DNA of 64,000 bases from Platycnemis pennipes (taxonomy: Eukaryota > Arthropoda > Insecta > Odonata > Platycnemididae): assembly GCA_933228895.1 (NCBI GenBank), contig OW121846.1, positions 108,951,054 through 109,015,053 on the forward strand. The letters run 5' to 3'. Position numbers and translations under genes: made by a program. Below are positions 30,494 to 42,544 of this stretch, piece by piece. Position 1 is the stretch's first letter. The number at the start of each line of letters is the position of its first letter. The notes beneath the pieces are model-generated. The model was given only the letters and a program-made list of their open reading frames with translations, searched no databases and was not told the DNA's origin.

Positions 30494-33285
30494 CACCAAA
30501 CCCGCCTCAACCCACTTCCTCAAGATGGGTATTTAAGATCCAATGCCGCAGGTCAGGGGGGAGTCTTTCCCTGCAGGTTGTGTTAGAAAATACTCCCGAA
30601 TTCACAAATTGAAGAAAACCCCACGAAAAAACCTCTAAAACAAATTCCTACCTGAGCCAGGGTTCAGTTTCCCAGACTTGTAAAAAATGTAATAATTATG
30701 CGAGTTATTTCTATAATACATTGATCTTCTCCAGACTTGGCCTTACTCGTTTATAACCACTCCTGATCGATAACCCACTGTCTTCACCCCTGCAACATAT
30801 TGGTGTCAGATGTAGGGTAGAGTGGTTGGCTGCGAACATAATGAACATTAATGAGAGAATTTAATGTTCTAGAGGGAAGAATGATCTATGGAAGTTTTGG
30901 AGAAGGATTATTCATGCTAAGCTAATTTTAGTCAATTTTAATGCCTATCATAGCCCATGAGGAAAATCGATCGAAAGTAGTGAATATTTTCACGAGTTTC
31001 TCGTCCTTTTCATATCTTTGTTAACCCATTAGCCTCTTAATTTTCCATGGATTTTCTGCCCTTTAAACTCTATTTAATTATCTGAAAAATTTCACGGAAT
31101 TAAAAAAAATTTTTTTTTGGAAATTAAAATTATTTACTAATTAAATATCTCACAATTTATTTTCACCGAGTAAAAAAAGGACTTGTGGTACATAAAATCA
31201 GGAAAAAAGAAGAGCATTAGAACATTGAATTCCATCATGTGACCGGCGAATCACCGGCTCTTTACCCCAATGGGTTAAATCTCTGTTGGTGATATGTGCT
31301 GGTTGAGTTGCTCAAATTCTGGGTGCAGTATTTCAGCCCAATTTCCCTGAGTTTTTCCTGACTTTTTCCTCTTTTCCAAATTCCCCGATTTCCCCTTACC
31401 ACTGGGCAACCTGTACATCATGACCAGTCTTCAAGCCATGTATATAATTAGAATAAATTTTAAGCTTGTAAACCACCAAAAACAGGGGATATAAATTTCT
31501 CTAAAATAATTTGCATGGTAATATGTTAGTAATTAAAAAAATAATTTCAGCACAGATTTTCCTCTATAAAATTTTAATATTGTGCAGTAGAACAAACAAT
31601 AGTATGCAATAATGATATACATATTAAAAAAATACTTGAATATCAGAGACCAAGTATGTATTAACTTGGGATGTCCTAGGTACATTTTTCATGAAATAAT
31701 TATTACACAGCACTTTCTTTCCATAGTTGTTCTTGTAAAAAATAAATAAAAAAGACTTATGGCATATACAATGGAGCAATCTGTTCGAAATCTTGACAAA
31801 ATTCGAAAAAGACAAAAAAATATTTACTTAATTCAACAAGCACATATTAAATAAGACTCATCAAATCATTCAAGGGCCTTATTGCCATATATATAACAAT
31901 AGATTCTTAAACAGTCCAGAGAGTTTACACTATTTAACTATAATATGAGCACTGTACATAATAAATAGTCAAGATAAAAAGTAACTAATATTTCCTGAAT
32001 ATTTTTAACAAAAACATGCTGTTTCTTTCACTTGGTGCTTAACTGGTGAAGTCTATTACAATTACTGGAATGTGTATAATGGACTGCTAAAAATGTACGG
32101 ACAAATAAAATTAGAGGATAAATTATAGACAAATACAACATCATAAAATTAAAACAAAGACATAGCTGTGCACTAATTCTTCATAATGCCTCTGATAAAA
32201 GCAGTGTGGTCCAACAAGCGAGAAGTGTAAGAACCGACTAGTTTAAATTTCCAGGACTTAAACATCTGCAAAGTTTTTTCCATCATTAGAAAGCACATCA
32301 AACAAATGACAACATAGAGGATAAAATCTATTTTATATTAAGTTTTTTTATTACATAAATTAGTTAAATTCCCTTTAAATATAAACTTAAAATAATGCAT
32401 GCATGTGATATATCACTAAAACCAAGAAAAATAATGTTCTTGATAAAATGAGCAGTTAGTAAAATTATTTAGATATACATTAATTATAAACTTGAATGTC
32501 CACTTGTGGGATCAATGTCTCAATTGTAAAAAACTTCCACATTCAATAAAAAATACCACCATAAAAATCAAATGAAATCATTGCCGTGCACTAATTCTTC
32601 ATAGTGCTTCTGATAAAACCATTGTGGTCCAACAAATGAGGGCTACAACAATTAACTAGCTTAAACTTTCAAGATTAATCGACATTAATTCAAACTCAAA
32701 TGTCCACTTGTAGAAAAAAGTTTCATTTAAAAATTAATTTTTTCAATGAATGAACCAATTATAACAAAAACAATGTGTTCCTTGTACATATTTCTTCCAT
32801 GAAGACAAAACAAACTAAGGAAGAGATTTAAAAATGGATGAATTATGGATAAAATACAATCAAATGTGCACTATTTTTATTCCTGAGGAGTAATTAATGA
32901 CTTGGAAGAATAGCAGCAAGCACCATTCGATGCCTCAGATTCAAGCACTGGAAATATTAAAGCCACACATTAGAAAAAATGCTGTTAATAAGTTTTCATG
33001 CAAGCCACATGATTTAGACCACATCTAGCATACAGTTCATTACACTAGCTCAACACTTTCCTGAATTAGACTCTCACAGGGGATTTCATGCATGTAATAA
33101 TTAATATATTAAGCCTCCTAATTTTGAATATGTTTACGCATGGTAAAAGATTCATTTCCTGCTAAAAAAAATTAACATAAAAGTAGAGCAGCTTCATTAT
33201 ATATTTTAAATGAATATCCTTACCATTTTTTTTCTACAGAAAACTTTATATACAAAGAAAATCTGCAACATGAAAACACAAAATA
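30494..33285. other. AT-rich non-coding stretch with a diverged internal duplication
   Basis: No gene is recognised. Sequence around 32,160-32,235 (GTGCACTAATTCTTCATA, then GTGGTCCAACAA) recurs diverged at 32,585-32,660. A second shared piece (AATGTCCACTTGT) occurs at about 32,495 and 32,698, so an old local duplication is likely. Confidence 0.4.
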
Positions 33286-33289
33286 TCAT

Positions 33290-33480
33290 ACCAAGTGAGG
33301 TAGGCTAGGTCATTAATGTACTTTTCTAGAAACCCTAGGGTGGCAGGTTCAATCCAACCTTGGGCATAAATGTTTTTACCTCAGATTTCAGTATGAGTTA
33401 GACGCATGATATGATCTCAGCACTTAAAAGAACCCTAGGAACAATGGGTTCATATCACAGTCCTGACTATTATACACTAT
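33290..33480 (+). repeat. Possible tRNA-derived SINE
   Basis: GGTTCAATCCAACC near 33,350 matches a Pol III B box. The preceding 45 bp contains a weak A-box-like GAGGTAGGCTAGG. No clear tail or second copy was found in the window, so the call is tentative. Confidence 0.3.
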
Positions 33481-33495
33481 AGACTAGAGTACATT

Positions 33496-34167
33496 CTATC
33501 TTCCTGCTGGGGTAGGAATTTTATCTTCCCAATGGCCCATCCTTATGATGATCACCAGTTGAGGTTGGGGCGCAAAGGATTCTGTTTTAAGAAAAGGAGT
33601 CAGTAAGCTGACGCCAATAACTGCCAAGATGAATATCAGACATGAGTAACCACTGAGGATTAACATGCCATAGTTGTCTTTCATGATATAACTTAGGAAG
33701 AATTAGCCCAGACAGATGACAAGGAAATCATTGAAAGGCATTACAGGATATAATTTGGGCAAAAGTACCAAGAAAGTGAACATGATTTCCAGCATATTTT
33801 CTTCCAGTTTCCAACACTTTTCTGAATTAAGAGCACATAACACTCCACACTTTTTCTTTGTTCAGTGCACAATTCACTATTTTCTATCAATTTGCATAAG
33901 TATTTTAGTCTAAAGTTAGGAACTTGAAATGATTAATATGTACTTAGCTGCTTGCAAGTACATTTAGTAGACTAATGGTTTATGTTCACCTGTAAAATAA
34001 TTCTCCAACTCACTAGAATGGATAGGGATTACAATAGATGCTACAGATTTTAGTTCAATATCTATAACACATTGGTAAAATGCCCATTTACTTTGCAAAA
34101 TTCCAGTACGGTAAACGGGACACATGTGCTGTTTACCATTACATGACATTGCCATTTAACATTAGAG
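33496..34167. other. Unassigned sequence with a hydrophobic minus-strand open frame
   Basis: The minus-strand frame 33,496-33,684 encodes one strongly hydrophobic segment (LIFILAVIGVSLLTPFL), but no homologue, start context or partner exon can be given. Treat as unproven. Confidence 0.2.
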
Positions 34168-34376
34168 AATGATAATGTAGTGTACACAAGGCTGCCAGCT
34201 AGTAGATACATAAATAAAGTGAGACGCGTGAGTTATTTTCAAGAAAAGTGAGCAAAAAGTGAGGTTTTAATGGAAAATATGAGTAAATAGTTAGAGGCTG
34301 TCTTTATGTGCATATCTCGTGCACATGCATGGACAGCCATGGCACACACTAATACACCTTGGGCAACTCTGGCTCC

Positions 34377-34720
34377 TTAAAAATCCTTTTTCTTAAGAGC
34401 TTCCTTTAATTTTTGATCGGCTACGCCTTTTAATTTGTCAGCCATTTGGTGTTCGCTTTCCTCATCTGCTTTTGCAGCACTCAGTTCTTCCTGCAGCTTT
34501 CTTAAGTTCTCCATATCCTATCTCTAGTTTGTGTCTTTTTCCTCCTTCTTACAATATTCATTTTCTTCTAAATCCTTTCTTACCAATTAATCTATCAGCT
34601 GTTCGCATTTGGCTTCTATTTGAACATGGTATTTGCCATACGTGGTCTGAGCCGCTGTTAAAAGATCCGTGGTGATGGGCACGCATTCTGGTTTGTCTTC
34701 ATAGACCTTTTACATTCAGT
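34377..34720 (-). pseudogene. Degenerate coding remnant with a charged, coiled-coil-like C-terminus
   Basis: A minus-strand frame with two stops reads KPECVPITTDLLTAAQTTYG, then LVRKDLEENEYCKKEEKD, then MENLRKLQEELSAAKADEE and ends KLKEALKKKDF before TAA at 34,377-34,379. The composition is heptad-like and clearly protein-coding in origin. I cannot name the protein. Further broken minus-strand coding may continue to about 35,300 (for example 34,969-35,175). Confidence 0.4.
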
Positions 34721-35785
34721 TGTGCATTCATAGTCCGCTCCTCCATGGCAGAAAGCTCTGCTGGAAGTTGACTTCTTAAAAATGAAAAATGCCGATCAAC
34801 ATCTGCACTTCTATGAGCTTGCAAGGGTGGCCTTAACAACTTTGGTTACAAGTGGATATTTGGGTAGATTACAGGGTACAGGATTACAGATTGGGTAGAT
34901 TTTTCAAGTCACATACTTGACTCCAATTATTGTCAATTCTCATACTAGAATTGAACGGCGGTAGATTTTTATCTAGGAGCACGACATCTTCGATACCAAG
35001 ATCTAGCTGTACCATTTTGTACACCACTATAATGCTGCATTAACTTCTGATATATTTTATTTTCTGCAGCTGGAGGCATTCTAGATGTTTGGCATCTGAT
35101 CCCTTCAACAAAATGGATTTTTCTAACATTGTATGCCATGGACTGATAATGTTTGCAAGCATTAGTACAGAACACCAGAATATCTCTGTCACAATGTCTG
35201 CTCTTTTCTTAAAGACTGACAGCATTCTCTCAAATGTCAACTTTATATGTTTCAACAAAATTTTTGGTATCATTGAAAAAACAAAAGTTCAAACAGCCTT
35301 TTCCATTATTGATTAACTCATTTTTACAATATCCACTTAATAACGGAATGAAAATATTTTTCTTCATCATACAAAACATGGATCATTGGCCGTTCCACTT
35401 CAAAAAATTTTGAAAACCGCTAAAACATTTCTGTACACTACTAATGCAATTTGTGGGGAATGTCCAGCTTCTCAGCGCAATAGATATTGCTTGGTAATAC
35501 TTAGATTGTAAGATCTTCTCAGAGATTTTGTCATTTGGTAACACTTTTAAAAATAGTGGGCGAGTGCCACTGTTCCAATAGTCTCTCGGCTGCTAACCCC
35601 AACATGACCCACCTTAAAGACACATGCTTCAAAAACCCAAGCTTAGGAACTTTCTTCTACTCCTGAGATTGTTCATAGACCTCGAATCAGCTCAGATAGT
35701 CCAGAAAATCATGGACTAAAATAACGTCTGATACCTCACAGTCAAATTGACCAAAACCGACTTGAAAGGAAGAGTTAGGAATATC

Positions 35786-36018
35786 ATCATCATCAAGGGT
35801 CAACAACCATAGGATTGGTTTGATGCAGCCCTCCACTCGATTCTTCTATCGGCCAACCTCTTCATACCAATGTAGTTCCTCTCTTTCATGTCCTTTACGA
35901 CCTGTGTTATGTAACTCATACGAGGCCTGCCTTTTCCATTCTTCCCGTTCACTTTTCCTTCGACGATTGTCTTCATTTGTCACTCGATCGATCCATTTTA
36001 TCTTCGTTAGGAATATGT
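35786..36018 (-). mobile_element. RTE-like LINE 3' fragment
   Basis: The TCATCA simple repeat is followed by the conserved 3' sequence (AACC...AGGATTGGTTTG, CACTCGATTCTTCTATCGGC), as in the copy beginning at 3,174. An internal deletion near 35,978 joins two non-adjacent parts of the tail. It lies just outside the ISL2EU left end. Confidence 0.75.
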
Positions 36019-36633
36019 AGATTACAAAAGCCTATGTTTAAAAGACCCTGGCCGTGCTCTTCTTTCAGTCGCTCATCGACTATTCTAAACACAGCCTTGT
36101 TCACATTAGGCCCATCAATAGAAAGGATCAGAAATTTCTTTACAGGAAAAGAGCACGGTCTATGGCAGAAAGGATTAGTTTAGATGAAATCTCTGCAGTA
36201 GCTTTGCTAAAAAAATGTCTCCAGATGATGAAACACAACCTGCTGCTTTTTATCTGAAAAGAATCTGACTAACATTTGACCTTCACATGTTTTTCATTTG
36301 TAGTTTTAAATAACGTACATAACATAATTTACGTAATAATTTTCAAATAATAGGTCTCTGGACACATATTCCAATAAAGACATTTTCCAAGAGTTTATAT
36401 AAAATTATTACTTGCTGCCCAAGTAGTTTTGACGAAAAGTATTTTATTTATTAAATATAAGCATTTGAAATCGCCACGAGTCGGTCCCTCACAAAAACGT
36501 AATTCGCATCGCTGCCATCTTGAATGACGTCAGGTCCTGCAATAGTGGTCTCGGAGTTCGTTTTTCAACGCGAAGTTTCAAGAGTTTAGGCGATTATAAT
36601 TGCAACTTCTCTGATTAAGCCGATGTTTTGAAT

Positions 36634-37107
36634 ATGTCAAAGCGTTGCTTTAAGTACTGTATCGTGCCAAAATGCATTAACACCAGCGGAAATGCGCCGA
36701 ACAAGTATTTTTTTACAATTCCCCGAGATGCCGAGAAAAGATCGTTATGGGTGAAGAAGTGCCGGCGGAAGGACATAATTTCACCAAAATCTAACGTTTG
36801 CATCTGTGAAGATCACTTTGATGTAAGTTAACATGTCCATTATAATAGCATTGGTCGAGTGTAGACCATGTATGCCTCAAGTAGTCATTAAGTAATATGT
36901 TCAAGTGTTGCGGAACCAGCGGCGTCGGAAGTGGGGGGCAGGAATTTGCCCCGGGCCTTTCCAGTCAAAGAGGGTACTTTCTGTCACACATCCTCATGCC
37001 TTAATATGCTCTTTTATCGAAATTATGGTCTCTAACCCCTCCTATCCGCCGCAATAAATGTGGGACCTTTTCTTAGTTACCGGTCCTATTTCAAGGTTCC
37101 CCACCTA

Positions 37108-37138
<31 letters not shown>

Positions 37139-39671
37139 GTGAAAATAGTTCCGACGCCCCTGGGCGGAACGTACGTTAACGTAAGGTAATGTTTACATGT
37201 TATACTCACAAGGAAGGTACCCCAGGTGATTCTCATTGATTTTGATTAAACCGGGTTCATTTTGTTGACGAAAAAAGAGATTAATTAAGAAAGAGATTCA
37301 TCAGAAGTTCATCAGAAGGTTGAAGGTGTGAAGCCGTTGAAGGGGTGAAAACATCCCCTACTGCCAGTGGCGTACCAAGGGGGGTACGAACGGGGCGGCC
37401 GCCCCGGGCGCCATGGAGGGGGGAGGCAAAATTGAAAAACATCTTTTTTTAGTTTAAGAAAAAATATTTTTTTTTCTACCGGGGACGGTACCATCTAGTT
37501 AGACCCGGGCTCTAAGTAGCCTTAGTACGCCACTGCCTACTGCCCCCAAATTCCACCCAGTCCAGCAGTCTACAGGCTCTGTTCCCAGTTGGACTGCACC
37601 TGGAGTGCCCTGGGAGGCTTCCTCTCCATCCCAGGCGCACTTTGGGTTGTTTCTCTCGGATGGCACCCGAGAGAAACAAGATGAGCCCAATTTGTTAGAA
37701 ACTGGTGAGACACACTTGAGACACCTTCCTTGTAAATTCAAATGAACTCCAATAACGAAGTATTCTCTTCGTTGAATGATAGACAAGGAATGTAGAGAAC
37801 TCTGCATCCTCCTTACATAGTGAACCTATAATGTAGTTAGGTATTGCTATAGTTGGAATAGAAAGTATATGTAATTTATGTTTTTTATCACATTCCAAAT
37901 ATTTTATTTTTTTCTGAAATATTACAAGGTAGATTACTATTAAGTGGTAGGATTATTAAATGATTATTATTAATATTTTTTTCCATTGTGTGGTGAAGTT
38001 AAAAGAGGACCTTGTTAACTACTGGGAATGGGAACTCAGCAATGCTAGACCCAGACTCAGAAAGCAGGCTGTGCCTTCAAAATTTACCTGTCAAGGAGTG
38101 AAGTTGAAAAGCAATGGGAGGAAAAGCACATTGGGTAGAAAACGAAAGGAAATTTTGATTGAGCTACTGAAAGGTAATCATTTCTGTATGATAATAGTTT
38201 CTGTGCATATAAAAGTAAGGTTGACTAGAAGTTAATTTGTGTTTTGTTTCTAGACGACAGTGTGGAAGAACCACTTACAGATGTTGGTTCATTTGAAAGT
38301 GGCCAGCAATCTACACAAGTGGAAGATGCAGGTATTAATTATTTTCATTACGGCATGTAGACCAAATCTGAGAATACTCAACAGTTCCTACATATAGTGA
38401 TTTATGAAGGTTTCCTTGTAGGAAATAAAATAATTGGATAAATTACACATTTTTCTTCAGTTGGAGTTGCTGCCACCATTATGCCCGGAACAGAGAGAGA
38501 GGAAGATATGTCATTTCTTGGGACAGAATCAATAAGAGGACCAAAGCCCAAACGGAAACATTACCGAAGTCGGGGTACCCAGACAGAAAGCAGAAAAATG
38601 AAGCTTGTGGATGCCAGTGTTTCGCCAATGAAATCAACTGAGATTCTTTGTCAACCACAAAAGCTTTCTGTGGATGACATATATACTTCTGAGTCATCAA
38701 TTACCTCAGCAGAAGGCCAGTCTGATGCTGAGAGTATTTATGAGGAAAAATCTTTGGATTCTGATTTTGGGACACAGTCATACAATGTTGATGTAAATTC
38801 ATTAATCACCACAAGGTTTCACAATGAGCATGATGGTATGCACTACATGGGGGTGCCAGATAATTTTGCATTTATAATTAATATGTTAGAAAAAAGAATA
38901 ATTTATCGGGGGAATCACATCCATAACAAAGACATTGTGACCCTCATTTTAAGGAAAATCAGGTGCAATTTCACCTTCAAAACTTTGGGGCACCAATATG
39001 GGATTTGTGAATCATATGCAGCCAGGTTGTTCAACAAGCATATCAAATATGTTTCATCTGCAATGAAACAGCTAATTAGGTGGTTGCCTCCCAAAACTGT
39101 CCATGAAAATTTACCAATTGCATTTTGGGCTAGGTTTCAGGAAACGTATGTCATCATTGACACATTTGAGATACAAATACAGAAGCCATCAAATGCATGT
39201 GATCAGTCCGAGACCTACTCTGAATATAAAAAGTGCAACACACTGAAATATTTAGTAGGTGCATCACCAGATGGGACTATTATGTTCATCTCAAAGGGTT
39301 TCCTTGGAAGATTTTCTGATGTACAGGTGACCATTAAGAGTGGATTACTCAGAGAAATCCCAAAGGGTCTCCATGTTATGGCTGACCGTGGATTTAAGGG
39401 ATTGGAACCTCTGTTAATAGAGCAGGGCAACAGATTGGTAAGGCCTCCTAGTGTGGCAAGTGGCCAAGTTTTGCCTAAGCCAAAAGCTGTGTTTGGGAAG
39501 AAAGTTGCCAGCTTGAGAATCCACATTGAACGATGCATCGGGAGGTTACGCGCATTTTGTTTCCTAGACCCCCATTCCACAATTACACATCAACTCCAAA
39601 ACTGCTGTGATGATGCTGTAATAATTGCTTGTGCCCTAGTGAATTGTTCTTCGCCCTTAGTTAAAATTTAG
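36634..39671 (+). CDS. THAP-domain DDE transposase of the ISL2EU element (four exons)
   Basis: Exons: 36,634-36,822; 37,999-38,173; 38,254-38,331; 38,461-39,671, all with GT-AG borders and matching phases, giving 550 residues. The ATG at 36,634 (MSKRCFKYC) begins the THAP domain. The C2CH zinc ligands are around Cys5, Cys9/14, Cys58 and His61 (CEDHFD), with Trp39, and the AVPSKF box falls in exon 2. An acidic/Ser-rich linker follows, then a helix-turn-helix near 300-355 (FKTLGHQYGICESYAARLF). The DDE_4 nuclease shows Asp381 (VIIDTFE), Asp456 (VMADRGFKG) and Glu504 (HIERCIGRLR). The THAP domain should bind the element's ends and the DDE core cut and join DNA. No stop or frameshift is seen. Intron 1 was enlarged by two MITEs. 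Confidence 0.9.
36917..37162. mobile_element. 246-bp hAT-type MITE in transposase intron 1
   Basis: The ends are CAGCGGCGTCGGAAGT and, reversed, CAGGGGCGTCGGAACT; the family is the same as at 26,663-26,832. The flanks are TGCGGAAC (36,909-36,916) and GGCGGAAC (37,163-37,170), 7 of 8 matching. It contains a cytosine run of about 30 bases near 37,107-37,137. Confidence 0.8.
37365..37535. mobile_element. 171-bp hAT-type MITE in transposase intron 1
   Basis: The inverted ends are CAGTGGCGTACCAAGG and, reversed, CAGTGGCGTACTAAGG. A perfect 8-bp duplication, CCTACTGC, lies at 37,357-37,364 and 37,536-37,543. It contains a G+C-rich core with GGGCGGCCGCCCC. Confidence 0.88.
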
Positions 39672-40011
39672 TATCCTAAATTCAGTGTAAATTATATATA
39701 TAGTGTAAATTATATAGATAGTTGTAAAATTGTATTGCCCATTCCCCTAGGGCCTTCTGTGATTTGTTTAATTATGGTATTTGTTATTCTGTCTGCCATT
39801 TCAATGCTATTTTTACCTCTAGTGTGATGATAGTGATAATCATTACTGGGGAGGAAGTTGATAATATTATATTATTCATGTATATTAAGCCAAGACCAAT
39901 GTTAAACTAGGAAAACAAAAACTTGAGAAGGTATTGTTATCAGGGAAGCTGGATTACCAGCAATGGACAAAGCAAAAAAGAAAAGAATAGGTGATAACTT
40001 AATCGACCATA

Positions 40012-40230
40012 ACCTCAAGTCATGATGGCCTGATGAAGACAATCATTAAGGGAGAAGTCAATGCAAAGACTGGAAAAGACAGGCCTCAGGTGAGATACAT
40101 GGATCAAGTGGTAATGGATGTGAAAGAGAAGAATCACATCAATTTTAAGGGGTTAGCCAATAGGAGGATTGAGTGAGGAGCTGTCTCAAACCAATCTTAA
40201 GATTCTTAAGGTTGAATAGATTCATGATGA
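40012..40230 (+). mobile_element. RTE-like LINE 3' fragment between the two ISL2EU genes
   Basis: Plus-strand sequence reads DEDNH-like remnants of the LINE tail: KTIIKGEVN-like, VRYMDQVVMDVKEKNH and LANRRIE, parallel to KGKPCMRYMEQVMKDVKEKN in the 3.2-kb copy, and ends in a GATGATG run near 40,225. The rest of 39,672-40,467 is non-coding intergenic spacer of the element. Confidence 0.65.
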
Positions 40231-40467
40231 TGCTACTCAACCAGGCAGTCATGTGAAGTGGAAGAAATCACATTGGTATCATCAGCATAAATAATTAGTC
40301 AAATATTTATGACATAGGTACTCATAAAATTCATTTACAGATGAATCATTTGTATATGCTTATGTTTCAGCATATCTTTTAAAAATTACTACTTTGGGGA
40401 ATAAAATGATAAATGAGTTTACATTCATAGACACAGATTTCATTAGTTGATGTACCTAAATTGTAAC

Positions 40468-42211
40468 TCAATATTCTCTATACATCACAGGAAAAATAAA
40501 TTTAGCCCAAAATTTGGAGCATTTAGAGATAAGTGCAACAGTGAAATCCTTATCCTCAGCAACTTCAAACACTTCCACAACCTTGTCCTTTTCAAAAAAG
40601 GGACTGGCAAGGCATAGATATCCCTTTTTCCTTTCTCCAAACCACATCTCTATCTGCATCTGTGCATAAACCTTTGGTTTGAGCACATTATCTCGGGTAA
40701 CATATGCATCTCTTGTGGACACCTTTGTTGGGCACTTAACTTCATAAATGGCATCCTCTGATATGCCATCAGGTGAACACCCACCCTCTGGAACATCCTT
40801 ATTGAGAATAAACCCACATTTGAAAATTTTGCATTTCAGCATTCTAGCTACTACGCTGATCACTTTTTCCTCAATATTAAGCCCCCTTTGCATTTGAGAA
40901 GTTACCATGTGCCGGGCACCCAAAATCCTCTCCACTAGTGACCCCTCTTCAGTTTTGCAGTGGGCACACTCATGCGCAACACTGCCTGACCACCTACCAT
41001 ATCTGATATGGTACCAAGATGGGGAATCTGACTGCCCCATACTGCTGGCTAAAATATCCTGCACAGCAAGATCTGTGCACCTTTCCCTGCAGAAGAGTAG
41101 GAAATCATCTGCGGATCCCCCAGATATTTCTTTAAAGTCCCGCATCAGTAGGTGCATAGAGAGGACTTTTGACATGGGCAATGGCAAGTAATGTTGCGTC
41201 AACTGCGATTTTACATTCATTTTCTTGGCCTCTTCCAACACTTCTGATAAAAAGTTGTCATCACAATCATTTAAAACTACCCTGCGCTCCTTCTTTTTGG
41301 AACTGCATTTTAATTCAGCAGCAGTCCGTGCTACTACCCCAACAGAGGCAAGTTTAGGTTTCTTCCAATAGCAAGCTACTGAAGTACAAGCCTTCTCTTC
41401 ACTCCGCCTGTGCAGCCAAGTGAGAAGAGCATGTGAATGCTTACATCCACCTGCAGAGGAATTAAGAGAAATGTAGGGGCAAATATAGGTGTAATTTATG
41501 ACAGAATTTCACTGATTTCATAGTATATACTCGAATGTCTTTATAAACTTATACCCTTCAACTTAAAAAATGTGTGCATTATATGAAACCTATTATTATA
41601 AGATTATTAGGATATCGCCCCTGCAACATAGGCAACTTTTTTCAGTTCTTTGAAGCCTTAATTAAAAGCCGAGTAAAGAATTTTCTTAAATCACTAAGAA
41701 GGCCCAACTCATTAATAAGAAAATTTTTTTGAGTACAGAAAAATTAGACACACATAATACTCGTATTTTTTGCTTACCTAAACTTGCTGTGCAATCCTTA
41801 CATGAAAGGCTTATTACCTCGCTTTCGTTACTATTCAGCAATAGTTGTGCTTCCACAGCATATGCCTTGGCTCTTACTTTATGCTCGGGGCAAACACGAG
41901 CACGAACAATGCAAATATCTTTCTCGTGCCTGAGTTGCACATAGCCGACGGCGTCATCGCCGTATTCTTCCCGTCCGACCCTAACACAAAAACGTTTTTT
42001 AAATGTGATTAACTACGTGACAAATACATAGGTTACATAGTTCTAAGGAAAACATACATTTCCAAAAATTAAAATGCTTTTACCTTGCCATCTTCACTCC
42101 CCGACTTTCAGCTTGAATGTAGCTACTATTGTTAGACACGTACGTAAACATGGCTAACGTTGAAACCTTAGGCAAATTTCTTGCATCGGCTTTTACAAAT
42201 CCAGGCTCCAT
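40468..42211 (-). CDS. YqaJ-type exonuclease of the ISL2EU element (three exons)
   Basis: Exons on the minus strand: 42,084-42,211; 41,778-41,980; 40,468-41,450, with GT-AG borders and matching phases, giving 437 residues from ATG at 42,211 (MEPGFVKADARNL). The N-terminal third includes conserved Cys/His pairs (RVCPEH, CKDC, GGCKHSHALLTWLHRRSEE) followed by YWKKPKL, a SWIM-like zinc region usual ahead of the YqaJ domain. The nuclease core resembles lambda exonuclease: Glu304/305 (QRGLNIEEKVI), Asp338 (CSPDGI), Glu347 and Lys349 (YEVKCP). YqaJ proteins digest DNA 5' to 3' and the domain is shared with phages and large DNA viruses, but here the element context fixes it as the transposon's second gene. 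It converges on the transposase gene, with about 0.8 kb between their stops. Fully open. Confidence 0.9.
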
Positions 42212-42544
42212 TGGATCTAAATAATTAAGAAGTCTTTTTAACCTCCTTTAACCCCACTAGAAGAATCAAATCGAACAGCGAAAGATGAAACAATGTTCTC
42301 TGCCACTCAAACGACTGCAGTTCAGTCGCCGCGTTGCAGGAGCTGACGTCACATTTCAGCGGGCCAATCACAATACGTTTAAAAGTGGGCGTGTTCGCGG
42401 CCCAAAAATGCCTACTTTATTTCGTTATTTCTCGAAAAATACATGAAATAAACACGTTTTTTAAATCGCATAGCTGTTTTAGTGCTATTAAATTTTTTTT
42501 AAATAGTCTACCAATACCATTTAAAAAATTGTCCAGAGACCTAT

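Larger units (their letters stand above)
36352..42542. mobile_element. ISL2EU (IS4EU)-type DNA transposon, apparently autonomous
   Basis: The left end is AGGTCTCTGGACA and the right end TGTCCAGAGACCT, exact 13-bp inverted repeats, flanked by AT on both sides (36,350-36,351 and 42,543-42,544). Inside are two convergent spliced genes: a THAP plus DDE_4 transposase (plus) and a YqaJ-type exonuclease (minus). This gene pair is the known signature of the ISL2EU superfamily. Both frames are open through all inferred exons. Later insertions are confined to non-coding parts: two MITEs in transposase intron 1 and an RTE tail between the two genes. The total length is 6,191 bp. Confidence 0.88.

Noticed and set aside
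33496..33684. Single-exon membrane protein candidate
   Set aside because: One hydrophobic stretch alone is not evidence of a gene; no conserved neighbours, start context or exon partner.
39215..39580. 121-codon minus-strand frame
   Set aside because: Shadow of the transposase catalytic exon on the opposite strand.
40907..41191. Plus-strand open frame opposite the YqaJ gene
   Set aside because: Antisense shadow of the nuclease exon.
40468..42211. Possibility that the YqaJ gene derives from an integrated virus
   Set aside because: It lies between shared terminal repeats with a THAP/DDE transposase, which is the recognised ISL2EU arrangement; no other viral gene is present.
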